Shown: piece by piece, positions 16,904 through 25,270 of the stretch
How the letters are laid out: every line of letters starts with the position of its first letter
Numbering within the stretch: position 1 is the first letter of the stretch
DNA from: Algoriphagus sp.
Lineage (GTDB): Bacteria > Bacteroidota > Bacteroidia > Cytophagales > Cyclobacteriaceae
DNA: 64,000 nt
NCBI GenBank assembly: GCA_018336015.1
Contig: JAGXQZ010000051.1
Location: forward strand, 186,001-250,000
Reading direction: 5' to 3'
The notes under the pieces: model-generated
What the model was told of the DNA's origin: nothing
What the model saw: only the letters and a program-made list of their open reading frames with translations
The model's database searches: none
Translations under genes and position numbers: made by a program

Positions 16904-17833
16904 ATGGATTACTACAATAAAGTCATCGAGTCTGTTCACGTAAGATTTTTGAGAGGCAACAATTTTAAGATTGATAAGCCTGTTTCAATTTCTAATTACG
17001 AAGAAAATGAAAACGCCTTGGTTCTACTTCACCATGGTACGCTAAAGTTTGGCGAAGACCAGGAGTTGATTAATGAAGGCGAAGTACTTTTTTTACCAAA
17101 GGGTCGCAAAACATCGCTCACGTTTGGTTCAGGCAGCAAGAGACAGGAATTGACCTTGGAAAAATTCATTGAATCCAAAAGAAAATATCTTCAAAGTATC
17201 AGTTACAAGGAAATAAATGCCTCAGAGGAGGATTGTATTTCCATGATACACTTTGAATCCAAGGTTTTTGATGTGGTCAATTTCTTTAACTCTTTGGATA
17301 TCCCGCCTTTCATCATCCGCTTCAATGATCGAATAGCCACCTTAATGGAGGATTTGATGAAAGAACTGGAACTCTCCAACATTGGTAAAGAGAGAGCCTT
17401 GAAAGCGCTCACAGAGGTACTTGTCATAGAATTGTTGCGGCATATTCTAAAAAACAGACTTTTCACCGAGGAGCTTTCTACTAACTCCACCTATTTCAAA
17501 GATCCAAGGTTGATCGACTTGTTCAACTTTATCAAAACCAATATCGGGGGCGATCTTTCAAACAAGATTCTAGCCAAGGTGGCAAATGTTTCGGAGGACT
17601 ATGTGGGACAATATTTCAAAATGCTCACCGGCATCAATCCTCAAGATTACATTGAATATCAGCGGATGGAAGCAGCAGTTGAGCTTTTGAGAACGACCAA
17701 AAAATCCATCCGTGATATCGGTAAAGAGGTGGGCTACAAAGACACTGCTTACTTTTGCCGCCGTTTCAAAATGATGTACGGGGTACCTGCAGGTAAAATG
17801 CGTCGAAGGGAATCTCTAATTAATGTTCAGTAA
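16904..17833 (+). CDS. AraC-family transcriptional regulator
   Basis: A 309-residue regulator. The N-terminal 100 residues look cupin-like (ENALVLLHHGTLKFGEDQELINEGEVLFLP), a probable effector-sensing part. The C-terminal 100 residues hold the two helix-turn-helix motifs of AraC/XylS: NKILAKVANVSEDYVGQYFK, then SIRDIGKEVGYKDTAYFCRRFK. The effector is not evident. Convergent with the GGGP-synthase gene, overlapping its 3' end by 18 bases, so the two transcripts must share a 3' antisense stretch. Confidence 0.92.
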   Translation: MDYYNKVIESVHVRFLRGNNFKIDKPVSISNYEENENALVLLHHGTLKFGEDQELINEGEVLFLPKGRKTSLTFGSGSKRQELTLEKFIESKRKYLQSISYKEINASEEDCISMIHFESKVFDVVNFFNSLDIPPFIIRFNDRIATLMEDLMKELELSNIGKERALKALTEVLVIELLRHILKNRLFTEELSTNSTYFKDPRLIDLFNFIKTNIGGDLSNKILAKVANVSEDYVGQYFKMLTGINPQDYIEYQRMEAAVELLRTTKKSIRDIGKEVGYKDTAYFCRRFKMMYGVPAGKMRRRESLINVQ

Positions 17834-18571
17834 CTGATTATACCATCGCTTAGCTTTCAAGACCTCGGCCAAAAACCCGGGGTCTTTTTCTATCGCATTA
17901 CCCAACACCACTAAATCAGCTCCTGCATCAAAAGCTTTTTTCACTTTTTCAAGCGAATCCAAACCTCCACCCACAATCAAGGGGCTTTTGACAGTCTTTT
18001 TTACAGTTTGTATCACTGAATTCGAAACAGGTGCTTTTGCACCACTTCCGGCTTCGAGATAGAAATACTTCAGGCCAAGGTATTTCCCAGCCAATGCGAT
18101 CAATCTGATTCGATCTTCTTCCGAATTCAAAAGTGGGAGTGTGTTGCTGGCTTTGTGCACACTGAGTATCTCTCCTTCATTGACAAGAAGGTAGCCCGTG
18201 GGAAGTATTTCAAGTCCAAGATGCTCAATGGCCCTAGCTCCTTCTACCTGCTGGGTAATGAGATACTCTGGATTGGTCCCTGAAATAAGGGAAAGGAACA
18301 ATATCCCGTCGGCATGTTCAGATACCTGATCCTTGGAGCCTGGAAATATACAGATGGGAATTTTTCCCGAGAGGGCTTTCAGTGATCGGATGGTAAAGTC
18401 AAGAGCTTCAGCATTTCCGCTGCTTCCACCTACCAAAATCAAATCCAATCCAGAATTTTCAATCCATTCCAACTGTGGGGATTCTTGGTATTTCTCAGGA
18501 TCTACGAGCCAAGCCAAGCCTTTTTGACCTGATTTAGAAAGTCCTTTCAGGAGTTTATTTATCCTTTTCAA
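17816..18571 (-). CDS. Geranylgeranylglyceryl/heptaprenylglyceryl phosphate synthase family protein
   Basis: A TIM-barrel prenyltransferase of the GGGP synthase/PcrB family, which joins a polyprenyl diphosphate to glycerol-1-phosphate to make an ether lipid of archaeal type. It has WLVDPEKY at the N-terminus, LILVGGSSGN, CIFPGSKDQVSEHADGILFL, YFYLEAGSGAKAPV and PLIVGGGLDS, all family signatures, with the phosphate-binding GGG and GN(A) loops present. No ATG precedes the first motif. I chose TTG at 18571 (251 residues), which gives the usual spacing to DPEK. A TTG at 18640 would overlap the upstream gene by 86 bases. Last gene of a three-gene operon with two small membrane proteins. Confidence 0.88.
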   Translation of the reverse strand: MKRINKLLKGLSKSGQKGLAWLVDPEKYQESPQLEWIENSGLDLILVGGSSGNAEALDFTIRSLKALSGKIPICIFPGSKDQVSEHADGILFLSLISGTNPEYLITQQVEGARAIEHLGLEILPTGYLLVNEGEILSVHKASNTLPLLNSEEDRIRLIALAGKYLGLKYFYLEAGSGAKAPVSNSVIQTVKKTVKSPLIVGGGLDSLEKVKKAFDAGADLVVLGNAIEKDPGFLAEVLKAKRWYNQLLNIN

Positions 18572-18935
18572 CTGCTTGTTGCTCAGTATTTCCTGAAAAA
18601 AGCTCGTTGTAGATTTTATCTTTTGCCAAAGCAAGACCAAGGATAAGTAAGCGTTGCGTCACAGTTGGCCAAAAAGAAGAAGATTTTGGTTTGGTTAAGC
18701 GGTTTTTCAGCTCATCATTGAGCAAACCTTCCTTTTCTAATACTTCCAGTGCCTTCTCTGTATTCTTTACTTTCTTTTTACGGGTCGCTTTTAAGATCCC
18801 ATAAGCGATCACAGCACCGACTGCCACTGCAGCACCGACTTTTAGCCAGTCTTGAGAATCTTTTTTAAGCAAATCGAGCTGCTTGGTAAGCGTTTGTTCG
18901 AGTTCTTCCGACTTTTTTTCTAATTCCTTACTCAT
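18555..18935 (-). CDS. Small single-pass membrane protein of unknown function
   Basis: A 126-residue protein: a charged helical N-terminus (KELEKKSEELEQTL), one hydrophobic glycine/alanine-rich segment (WLKVGAAVAVGAVIAYGILK, about residues 30-50), a lysine-rich stretch and a helical tail with a second moderately hydrophobic segment. I do not recognise a family. It resembles the small YtxH/ElaB-type membrane-associated proteins only in outline. It sits between the holin-like gene (8-base overlap) and the GGGP-synthase gene (17-base overlap), so all three are translationally coupled. Confidence 0.75.
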   Translation of the reverse strand: MSKELEKKSEELEQTLTKQLDLLKKDSQDWLKVGAAVAVGAVIAYGILKATRKKKVKNTEKALEVLEKEGLLNDELKNRLTKPKSSSFWPTVTQRLLILGLALAKDKIYNELFSGNTEQQAVEKDK

Positions 18936-19284
18936 CTTCTTTATCCCGTTTTGCGCTGAAAATAAAATTCTTCAAAGAAGAATTGATTTGATCTTGAATG
19001 CCGTGAGAATCTCTGGTTAAATAAAGAATAAGCACGATCAACAAATACATCAAAGCCACGATCAAAAATCCCAAATATGGACTCTGAGTAACTTGACTGA
19101 TGAAAAATGCTAACGAAAGCGATAGAAACAAAAACACCAACAAAGTCAGCGCTCCCATAATCATCAATAGAATTAATCTGGAAAGAATCCCGACAAATTC
19201 ATCCTGGATCTCACTTTTGATCAGTTGGATTCTGGTTTCTACAATACTCTTGATCGTCTGTACAATTTCCCCAAGATTCAGCAT
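18928..19284 (-). CDS. Phage-holin-superfamily-like small membrane protein
   Basis: A 118-residue protein with an amphipathic N-terminal helix (EIVQTIKSIVETRIQLIKSE), then two strong transmembrane segments (about residues 32-62 and 70-90) and a charged C-terminus. This matches the putative holin-X/phage holin III family found chromosomally in many bacteria, where lysis is not implied. First gene of the operon with the unknown membrane protein and the GGGP-synthase. No phage genes are nearby. Confidence 0.75.
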   Translation of the reverse strand: MLNLGEIVQTIKSIVETRIQLIKSEIQDEFVGILSRLILLMIMGALTLLVFLFLSLSLAFFISQVTQSPYLGFLIVALMYLLIVLILYLTRDSHGIQDQINSSLKNFIFSAKRDKEDE

Positions 19285-19371
19285 GCGTTTGGCTTTTTAC
19301 GGGATTTAATCTTCTTAAAATGATAATCGAATATAGGCTAAAACCAAGGATCAAAAAAATCGCTTGGGTTA

Positions 19372-19962
19372 TTACTCTTGCTCCTCCTGATAAAATTTAT
19401 AGCGAAGCACTAGCTCCAAAGCCATCAAAATTGCCTGATTGACGGGATATTGGTTGGTCAGAGCTTCGTCTATATCCTTGATCCGAGTATAGTAGGCTGG
19501 TGCAAGTGGAATCTGCATATCTGAATTGATCCGCTCAGTCACGGATTGAAATGCCGCTTCTTTTTCAGTTTTCAAAATCTTACAGGTGATCAGTTCCCTT
19601 AGCCCAGTCTTGTTATTTTTCCTCGCAGAAGCTCCAAAGAGTCGACAAATCAATCCTCTCTTTGCATAATTCCCACAAAAGCCCTTGGTGTCGTCCGCTG
19701 AATTGGATCGATAGACCACACAGATACCTGGGCTTTCCTGATTGGCTAGTTTGTTTGCAAGATCATCTGCGATGCCCTTTTCATACAGATCAAAAGCCAA
19801 AGGCAAAAATTCCAGAGGAGAAGCAGGAACCTCAGGATTGGCACAGCAAAATCCACAACCTGAAAGGCAGCCCATTCCAGCCTCCTCATGAAATTGCTTG
19901 GATTCTTGCTCAAGCTCTTGGAAGATTGCCTCCACCGCTTTGGACTTTTCTAAAAGATTCAT
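19372..19962 (-). CDS. YkgJ-family cysteine-cluster protein
   Basis: A 196-residue protein with the YkgJ/CxxCxxCC cluster near its N-terminus (CLSGCGFCC) and further cysteines later (GICVVYRSN, GFCGNYAKRGLICRLFG). The family is predicted to bind zinc or iron, possibly with an Fe-S cluster; the exact role is not established. The frame extends six codons upstream of the chosen ATG (MNLLEKS). Divergent from the LOG-family gene; monocistronic. Confidence 0.85.
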   Translation of the reverse strand: MNLLEKSKAVEAIFQELEQESKQFHEEAGMGCLSGCGFCCANPEVPASPLEFLPLAFDLYEKGIADDLANKLANQESPGICVVYRSNSADDTKGFCGNYAKRGLICRLFGASARKNNKTGLRELITCKILKTEKEAAFQSVTERINSDMQIPLAPAYYTRIKDIDEALTNQYPVNQAILMALELVLRYKFYQEEQE

Positions 19963-20128
19963 CGATCTGGTTTTTTCCAATACAAAAATAGCTTAGCCAA
20001 ACTGGAATCTGGCCAGATCAGAAAATGATTTTTTATTGTTGATTCCCAATGTTTTACAGGGAAAAAAGCTTGGTTTTTCGCCATTCCTTCGAAAGATTCG
20101 TTTTCTTACAAGATCAATTTCAGAGAAT

Positions 20129-20857
20129 ATGAGCCACATCGATGAGAAAAAATCGGAAGAAAGAATCCGAAGAGCTTTTAAGGAGCGTGACTGGAGTGAA
20201 ATCAAGAGCGCTGATTCTTGGGCAATTTTTAAAGTAATGTCAGAATTTGTGGAGGGCTTCGAAAAACTGGCCAAAATAGGTCCTTGCGTGACCATCTTTG
20301 GATCGGCTCGGACCCCGAGAGACCACCACTATTATAAGACTGCAGAAGAAATAGCTGCAAAACTTGTACAGCATGGCTATGGTGTCATTACTGGTGGTGG
20401 ACCGGGTATCATGGAAGCTGGTAACAAAGGCGCTTATTCTCAGGGGGGAAAATCTGTGGGCCTGAATATCCATTTGCCTTTTGAGCAATTCAATAACATT
20501 TATATAGACCGCGACAAGCTGTTGACCTTTGACTACTTTTTCGTCAGAAAGGTCATGTTTATCCGATACTCGCAGGGCTTCGTGGTATTACCCGGCGGCT
20601 TTGGCACTTTGGATGAATTCTTTGAAGCCTTGACACTCATCCAAACCAACAAAATCGGAAGATTCCCGATTGTGCTCGTGGGCAGAGATTACTGGACCGG
20701 CCTGGTGGACTGGATCAAGTCAACCCTACTGAGAGGGGATCCGAACTACATCAGCGAATCTGATTTGGATCTGTTTTGCATCGTGGATGACGCCACCGAG
20801 GCACTAAAAGTCATCGATGAGTTTTACAGCAAATACCTCTTGAGTCCCAACTTCTAA
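20129..20857 (+). CDS. LOG-family (TIGR00730) nucleotide phosphoribohydrolase-like protein
   Basis: A 242-residue Rossmann-fold protein of the lysine-decarboxylase-like/LOG family, which cleaves nucleoside monophosphates (AMP or cytokinin ribotides) to base and ribose-5-phosphate. Both signature motifs are present: GGGPGIMEAGNKGA and PGGFGTLDEFFE. The open frame extends 31 codons upstream, but that part is basic and unconserved-looking, so I start at MSHIDEKKSEE. The bacterial role is probably AMP salvage. Followed by a strong terminator. Confidence 0.92.
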   Translation: MSHIDEKKSEERIRRAFKERDWSEIKSADSWAIFKVMSEFVEGFEKLAKIGPCVTIFGSARTPRDHHYYKTAEEIAAKLVQHGYGVITGGGPGIMEAGNKGAYSQGGKSVGLNIHLPFEQFNNIYIDRDKLLTFDYFFVRKVMFIRYSQGFVVLPGGFGTLDEFFEALTLIQTNKIGRFPIVLVGRDYWTGLVDWIKSTLLRGDPNYISESDLDLFCIVDDATEALKVIDEFYSKYLLSPNF

Positions 20858-20863
20858 AAACAC

Positions 20864-20894
20864 AAAACCCGCTTCATCAGCGGGTTTTTTAATT
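20864..20894. terminator. Bidirectional rho-independent terminator
   Basis: Ten-bp stem AAAACCCGCT / AGCGGGTTTT with a 5-base loop. It has T-runs on the plus side and A-runs upstream, so it can serve both the LOG gene and the convergent gene ending at 20897. Confidence 0.9.
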
Positions 20895-20896
20895 TT

Positions 20897-21400
20897 TTAG
20901 GAAACCTTGAGTCTAAGCTCACCATGTCGCTTGACCACTTTGAGTTCAAAATGCTGATTGATGAAAGCCTTACAGTGATTTTCTGCCCACTCGGCGCGAG
21001 TCTCTGTATCATATAAGAGTGTCATTCGAAGTAGGGTTTTCACATATTGCTCATGCTGCCCCAATTGTTGCACATAGGTAATGAGCGCCTGAGACCAGTC
21101 CTCCTGAAATTTTTCGAAATGTGTGCGTCCGTCAAAAAGAAGCTCAAGCTGATTGTCACGGTGCTTGTATCGGTAGATACCACAAAGCTGTCGATAGATC
21201 ATTCGCACTCGCTCTCTTGGAAAATCGACCGTATCCAAAATCAAGGCATAGGTCTGATCCATCAAGCGAAGTGGATTGTACAAAAAAGTGTAAGAACGCT
21301 TCAGTTCAAAAACCATCCGATCCACCAATTCCTCTTCCAAGGCTGATTGTGCCTGTCTGAGGATGTAATTTTTGTCCAGTGGAAATAGCTTCTCGATCAT
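20897..21400 (-). CDS. Conserved-looking protein of unknown function
   Basis: A 167-residue soluble, mostly helical protein that I do not recognise. It is rich in aromatic, Arg and Glu residues (RSYTFLYNPLRLMDQTYALILD, RMIYRQLCGIYRYKHRDN) with no signal peptide, membrane segment or metal motif. I start at the ATG at 21400; a TTG seven codons upstream also fits. It follows ddl on the same strand with a 149-base gap that includes a stem-loop. Length, composition and the flanking terminator support a real gene. Confidence 0.7.
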   Translation of the reverse strand: MIEKLFPLDKNYILRQAQSALEEELVDRMVFELKRSYTFLYNPLRLMDQTYALILDTVDFPRERVRMIYRQLCGIYRYKHRDNQLELLFDGRTHFEKFQEDWSQALITYVQQLGQHEQYVKTLLRMTLLYDTETRAEWAENHCKAFINQHFELKVVKRHGELRLKVS

Positions 21401-21450
21401 TAGTGCCTGAATGTGTGTCAAAAATAAAATTTATCTGGCGGAAAAACATA

Positions 21451-21489
21451 CAAACGGGAAAAGACCTTTTCAGGCTTTCCCCGTTTTTT
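21451..21489 (+). terminator. Terminator-like stem-loop between ddl and the unknown gene
   Basis: AAACGGG-AAAAG pairs with CTTTCCCCGTTT around a short loop, and a T-run follows only on the plus side (CGTTTTTTC). No plus-strand gene precedes it, so the orientation is odd. On the minus strand the tail is TTTGTATGTTTTT, a weaker terminator for ddl. Confidence 0.45.
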
Positions 21490-21519
21490 CAATTTTTTTA
21501 CCAATTCTGGAGAGTCAAT

Positions 21520-21546
21520 ACTTCGGTCTACCGTCTTCGGTCTTCC
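21520..21546. repeat. Dispersed repeat copy A (degenerate 7-bp units)
   Basis: Read on the minus strand this is GGAAGACCGAAGACGG followed by TAGACCGAAGT, that is GAAGACC/GAAGACG/GTAGACC/GAAG in 7-bp phase. A near-identical copy (24 of 26 bases) lies in the opposite orientation at 36657-36682. It sits just after the ddl stop codon. Confidence 0.75.
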
Positions 21547-21549
21547 TAA

Positions 21550-22536
21550 TCACTCAAACATCTCCTCAATCAACTCGGTGTAAAATTCTTTGATTGATTT
21601 GCCGGTTGCTTTGACTTGCTGCGAAATCAAGCTGGTTTCGGTCTGTCCGGGTACGGTGTTGATCTCAATAAAGTAAAATTTCCCCGTTTCATGTTGGAGA
21701 AAATAATCGATTCTCACCGCGCCTTTGCAGTTGAGTTTTTCATACACCTTGGTCACAATTCTACCGACTCGCTCGACTTCTTCCTCGGCCATTCTTCCGG
21801 GAGTAATTTCCTCACAGACACCGGGGACGTACTTCGCTTCGTAGTCAAAAAACTCCTTGCTGCTCACAATCTCCGTAGCCGGAAGCACGGTGATTTTTCC
21901 TTTCCCCTTGAAAATCCCGATCGAAAATTCTCTGCCTGACACAAACTCTTCCACGAGTACTTGCTTGTCTTCAGCGAAGGCCTTTTCCAAAGCTTCGGCC
22001 AATTCCTCCCAAGTTTTCACCTTACTCATCCCGATGGAGCTTCCACCGTTGTTGGGTTTGATAAAGAGAGGCAGCGTGAGTTCAGATTGAATTTTGGATA
22101 CGTTTTCAGCTACATTTTCAAAAAGCTGAATCGAGCGAGCCACGTTGAGTTCGGGAATATCCTGAACGATGGCCTTTGTATAGCCTTTATTCATCGTAAT
22201 GGCAGAAGTTAGCTGATCGCAAGTCGTGTAAGGAATTCCCAACATATCGAAATAGCCGGCCAATTTTCCGTCTTCTCCCGGTGAACCGTGAAGAATGTTA
22301 AAAACCCCGTCAAATTTGATTTTTTCGTCCCCAATGGAAATACTAAAATCGTTCAGGTCTACTGGAATTTTTTCTCCGGAAGAACAGATAAAATGCCAAT
22401 CCCCCGGATACACTAAAATTTTATAGACATCGAAGCGGTCCCGATCGATGGTCTTTTCGACGACAGCGGCACTTTTGAGGGAGATGACGGACTCCCCGGT
22501 AAAACCTCCGGTGACCAAGGCAATTTTCTTCTTCAT
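21550..22536 (-). CDS. ddl: D-alanine--D-alanine ligase
   Basis: ATP-grasp enzyme making the D-Ala-D-Ala dipeptide for peptidoglycan; cytoplasmic, 328 residues. It opens KKIALVTGGFTGESVISLKSA, has NILHGSPGEDGKLAGYFDMLGIPYT (the HGxxGEDG motif), NNGGSSIGMSKV, the ATP-grasp core CKGAVRIDYF, and the Mg-binding FIEINTVPGQTETSLISQQ at the C-terminus. Monocistronic on the minus strand, divergent from the S9 peptidase. Confidence 0.96.
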   Translation of the reverse strand: MKKKIALVTGGFTGESVISLKSAAVVEKTIDRDRFDVYKILVYPGDWHFICSSGEKIPVDLNDFSISIGDEKIKFDGVFNILHGSPGEDGKLAGYFDMLGIPYTTCDQLTSAITMNKGYTKAIVQDIPELNVARSIQLFENVAENVSKIQSELTLPLFIKPNNGGSSIGMSKVKTWEELAEALEKAFAEDKQVLVEEFVSGREFSIGIFKGKGKITVLPATEIVSSKEFFDYEAKYVPGVCEEITPGRMAEEEVERVGRIVTKVYEKLNCKGAVRIDYFLQHETGKFYFIEINTVPGQTETSLISQQVKATGKSIKEFYTELIEEMFE

Positions 22537-22663
22537 GGTGGGGAAAAATCTGGTTTACGAAATAGCTAATTTTCCGTTTACCCTCCAAAGGTTTCAAATC
22601 CCTTAGATGGTTTTATATATTCGCCTTCGTTTCATTCAAGAATTTTACCCAAAATCAGTGGAT

Positions 22664-24850
22664 ATGATTAAAAGTTGGAAAGTGCTGAGCCTAGCCTGGA
22701 TCGCGATGATCGGAATGGCCCTCAGCGTGCAGGCGCAAAGCGTGAAAAAAGTAACTCTGGAGGATGTCTTCAAAAAAGGCACCTTCAACCAAAAATCCGT
22801 CTACGGCATCAACTGGATGAAAGACGGGCAGTTTTACAGTTCGCTCGTGCAGCGTGGTGGAGCATCGGCTGTGGTCAAAATCAACCTAGCCACCGGTGAG
22901 GAAGCAGGAGTATTGCTGGATGGAGCCAAGCTTGGGCTAAACTTTTCAAGCTATTCCTTCAACGCCGATGAGTCCAAGGCACTCATAGCAACGGATGTGG
23001 AATCTATCTATCGCCGCTCTTCCAAAGGCATTTTCTACGTGGTAGAAATGGCCTCCGGCCAGAAGCAACAGCTGATGAACGGAGAAAAAATCTCCTACGC
23101 TACCCTATCCCCAGACAATGACAAGGTAGCTTTTGTCAAAGACAACAACCTCTATGTGATTGAGTTGGCAACAAACAAGCTCACGCAAATCACACGAGAT
23201 GGCGAGTGGAATAAGGTCATCAACGGTGCTGCAGACTGGGTATATGAAGAGGAATTTTCCATGGCTCAAGCTTTCAAGTGGTCACCTGATGGAAAAAAGA
23301 TTGCCTTCATTCGATTTGACGAAACCCAAGTTCCTGAGTTCAACATGCAGACTTGGGGCCCGCTTTATCCTCAGGATTACAAGTTCAAGTATCCTAAAGC
23401 AGGCGAGAAAAACTCCCTCGTGAGTATCCATGTGTATGATTTGGCGACTGCAAAAACGCAAAAGATGGACGCAGGCACCGAAACCGATATCTACCTGCCT
23501 AGAATCTACTGGACTAAGGATGCGAATACCTTGGCCTTTATCCGAATGAATAGACTTCAGAATCAGCTGGATATTTTTCATGCCAACGCTACTTCAGGCG
23601 AGAGTAAGTTGATCATCTCTGAAACTGCCAAAACCTACGTGGACCTTGACTACAACGATGACCTGCAATACCTCAGCGACGGTAAGACCTTTATCCGTAC
23701 TTCCGAACAGGACGGCTACAAGCACATCTACCATCACAATTTGGATGGAAGTCTGATCCGTCAGATTACTTCTGGGAATTGGGAAGTGAGCTCCATGGTA
23801 GGCGTAGATGAGAAAGCCAAAAAACTCTATTTCATCTCGACAGAGTCCTCTCCACTTGAGCGGAATTTTTATGTGATCAATCTGGATGGCAAAGGCAAGA
23901 AAGTGCTCACTCCTGCCAAAGGCACTCATACGATCAACATGAGCCCTGATTACAAGTTCTTCATCGATTACTATACTACAGCTGATACGCCGGTAAAAGT
24001 GACGTTGAACGATGCAGCAGGAAAAGAATTGAAAGTCCTCGAGGACAATCAGGCCTTGAAGGAGCGTTTGGCAGGTTTTGCCTTGGGGAAAAAGGAATTT
24101 TTCACCTTCCCAACTGTGGATGGTACGCAGCTCAATGGCTACATCATCAAGCCGGCTGACTTTGATCCAAACAAAAAATATCCGGTGCTGATGTATGTCT
24201 ACGGCGGTCCGGGTTCGCAAAATGTATTGAATTCGTGGGGAGGAACCCGCGACTTCTGGCATCAGCAATTGGCTGCGGAAGGGATCATCGTGGCCTGTGT
24301 GGACAATCGTGGCACTGGCGCACGTGGCCGTGACTTCAAGCATTCTACCTATGCCAACTTGGGCAAACTGGAAACCATTGATCAGATCGAGGGGGCGAAG
24401 TATTTTGCGAAAATGCCATTTGTCGATCCTTCCCGGATCGGAATCTGGGGATGGTCTTATGGAGGCTACATGTCTTCGCTTTCCCTAATGATCGGAAATG
24501 ACGTGTTTAAGACTGCTATCGCAGTAGCGCCGGTCACCACCTGGAGGTATTATGACACGATCTACACCGAGCGCTACCTTCAGACTCCCCAACTCAATCC
24601 TTCTGGATATGATGATAACAGCCCAATCACCCATGTGAACAAGCTGAAAGGAAATTTGCTTTTGATCCATGGAACCGGCGATGACAACGTGCACTTCCAA
24701 AATGCGGTCGATCTCACCAATGCCCTGATAGCGGCAGACAAGCAGTTTGAATCCTTCTACTATCCCAACAGAAACCACGGAATCTACGGCGGCAACACCA
24801 CGTGGCATTTGTACACGATGATGACTGATTTCTTGAAGAGAAAGCTGTAA
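22664..24850 (+). CDS. S9 family dipeptidyl peptidase IV-like protease
   Basis: Periplasmic or secreted prolyl dipeptidyl peptidase, 728 residues from the chosen ATG. The frame is open 19 codons further upstream, but only MIKSWKVLSLAW... gives a proper signal peptide, cut near VQAQ/SV. The N-terminal half is the DPP4 beta-propeller, with the substrate-anchoring glutamates in WVYEEEFSMAQAFKWSPDG. The C-terminal alpha/beta hydrolase has the nucleophile Ser 598 in GWSYGGYMS, the acid Asp in GTGDDNVHFQ, and His in RNHGIYGGN. It probably feeds on extracellular peptides. Monocistronic with a convergent terminator. Confidence 0.95.
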   Translation: MIKSWKVLSLAWIAMIGMALSVQAQSVKKVTLEDVFKKGTFNQKSVYGINWMKDGQFYSSLVQRGGASAVVKINLATGEEAGVLLDGAKLGLNFSSYSFNADESKALIATDVESIYRRSSKGIFYVVEMASGQKQQLMNGEKISYATLSPDNDKVAFVKDNNLYVIELATNKLTQITRDGEWNKVINGAADWVYEEEFSMAQAFKWSPDGKKIAFIRFDETQVPEFNMQTWGPLYPQDYKFKYPKAGEKNSLVSIHVYDLATAKTQKMDAGTETDIYLPRIYWTKDANTLAFIRMNRLQNQLDIFHANATSGESKLIISETAKTYVDLDYNDDLQYLSDGKTFIRTSEQDGYKHIYHHNLDGSLIRQITSGNWEVSSMVGVDEKAKKLYFISTESSPLERNFYVINLDGKGKKVLTPAKGTHTINMSPDYKFFIDYYTTADTPVKVTLNDAAGKELKVLEDNQALKERLAGFALGKKEFFTFPTVDGTQLNGYIIKPADFDPNKKYPVLMYVYGGPGSQNVLNSWGGTRDFWHQQLAAEGIIVACVDNRGTGARGRDFKHSTYANLGKLETIDQIEGAKYFAKMPFVDPSRIGIWGWSYGGYMSSLSLMIGNDVFKTAIAVAPVTTWRYYDTIYTERYLQTPQLNPSGYDDNSPITHVNKLKGNLLLIHGTGDDNVHFQNAVDLTNALIAADKQFESFYYPNRNHGIYGGNTTWHLYTMMTDFLKRKL

Positions 24851-24867
24851 AAAACTGAAAACCAATT

Positions 24868-24902
24868 AAAAAGCCGCAGGAATAAAATTCTTGCGGCTTT
24901 TT
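24868..24902. terminator. Bidirectional terminator between S9 peptidase and small unknown gene
   Basis: Eleven-bp stem AAAAAGCCGCA / TGCGGCTTTTT. It overlaps the stop codon of the convergent gene at 24901. Confidence 0.9.
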
Positions 24903-25140
24903 ATTCGATTTTGATCTGATCCAGATAGAATTTCATTCGACTGTGATCTCGTTCCAAAAAGTCGATTTTGTCTATTCGATCTTCTTTGTGGTTGTAGAAA
25001 ACCTCTACGTACTCATTTTCCAGCAAATACAGATTGACCTTGTGGCGGTAGTAGCGAATGCCCACGACAAAAGTCCCTTCCAAATAGAGGGTTTTGATCT
25101 TTTGATACAAAGGCAATTGGCTGAATTCTTCCCGACTCAC
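24901..25140 (-). CDS. Small protein of unknown function
   Basis: A 79-residue soluble protein (LPLYQKIKTLYLEGTFVVGI, YYRHKVNLYLLENEYVEVFYN, ending LDQIKIE), with a predicted helix followed by a beta-rich part. I do not recognise a family. The start codon is GTG at 25140; no upstream ATG exists in frame. A TACTTTTC sequence on the minus strand near 25170 is one mismatch from a -7 box. It sits between two terminators, so it is its own transcription unit, which supports a real gene. Confidence 0.7.
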   Translation of the reverse strand: MSREEFSQLPLYQKIKTLYLEGTFVVGIRYYRHKVNLYLLENEYVEVFYNHKEDRIDKIDFLERDHSRMKFYLDQIKIE

Positions 25141-25211
25141 GATTCTGATTTTTCTATCAAGACCGAAAAGTAAGCAAAAGGGTTATTTTTTCTTTTGAGA
25201 AGATCCACTCC

Positions 25212-25246
25212 ATGAAAAAGAAAAAGCCCTCCGAAGTTCGAAGGGC
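25212..25246 (-). terminator. Rho-independent terminator after the MBL-rhodanese gene
   Basis: On the minus strand GCCCT / AGGGC with an inner paired part (TCGAACTTCGG) is followed by TTTTTCTTTTTC. It lies 25 bases beyond the stop codon at 25271. Confidence 0.85.
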
Positions 25247-25270
25247 GTGGGATGATGCTCAACTTTTTCC

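Noticed and set aside
18928..19284. Holin-like gene as evidence of a prophage
   Set aside because: No structural, lysis or integrase genes nearby; such proteins are common chromosomal genes in Bacteroidota.
23594..24343. Minus-strand open frame of 249 codons inside the S9 peptidase gene
   Set aside because: Antisense to the catalytic region of a clear peptidase; the composition (many His, Val, Ile) is that of a shadow frame.
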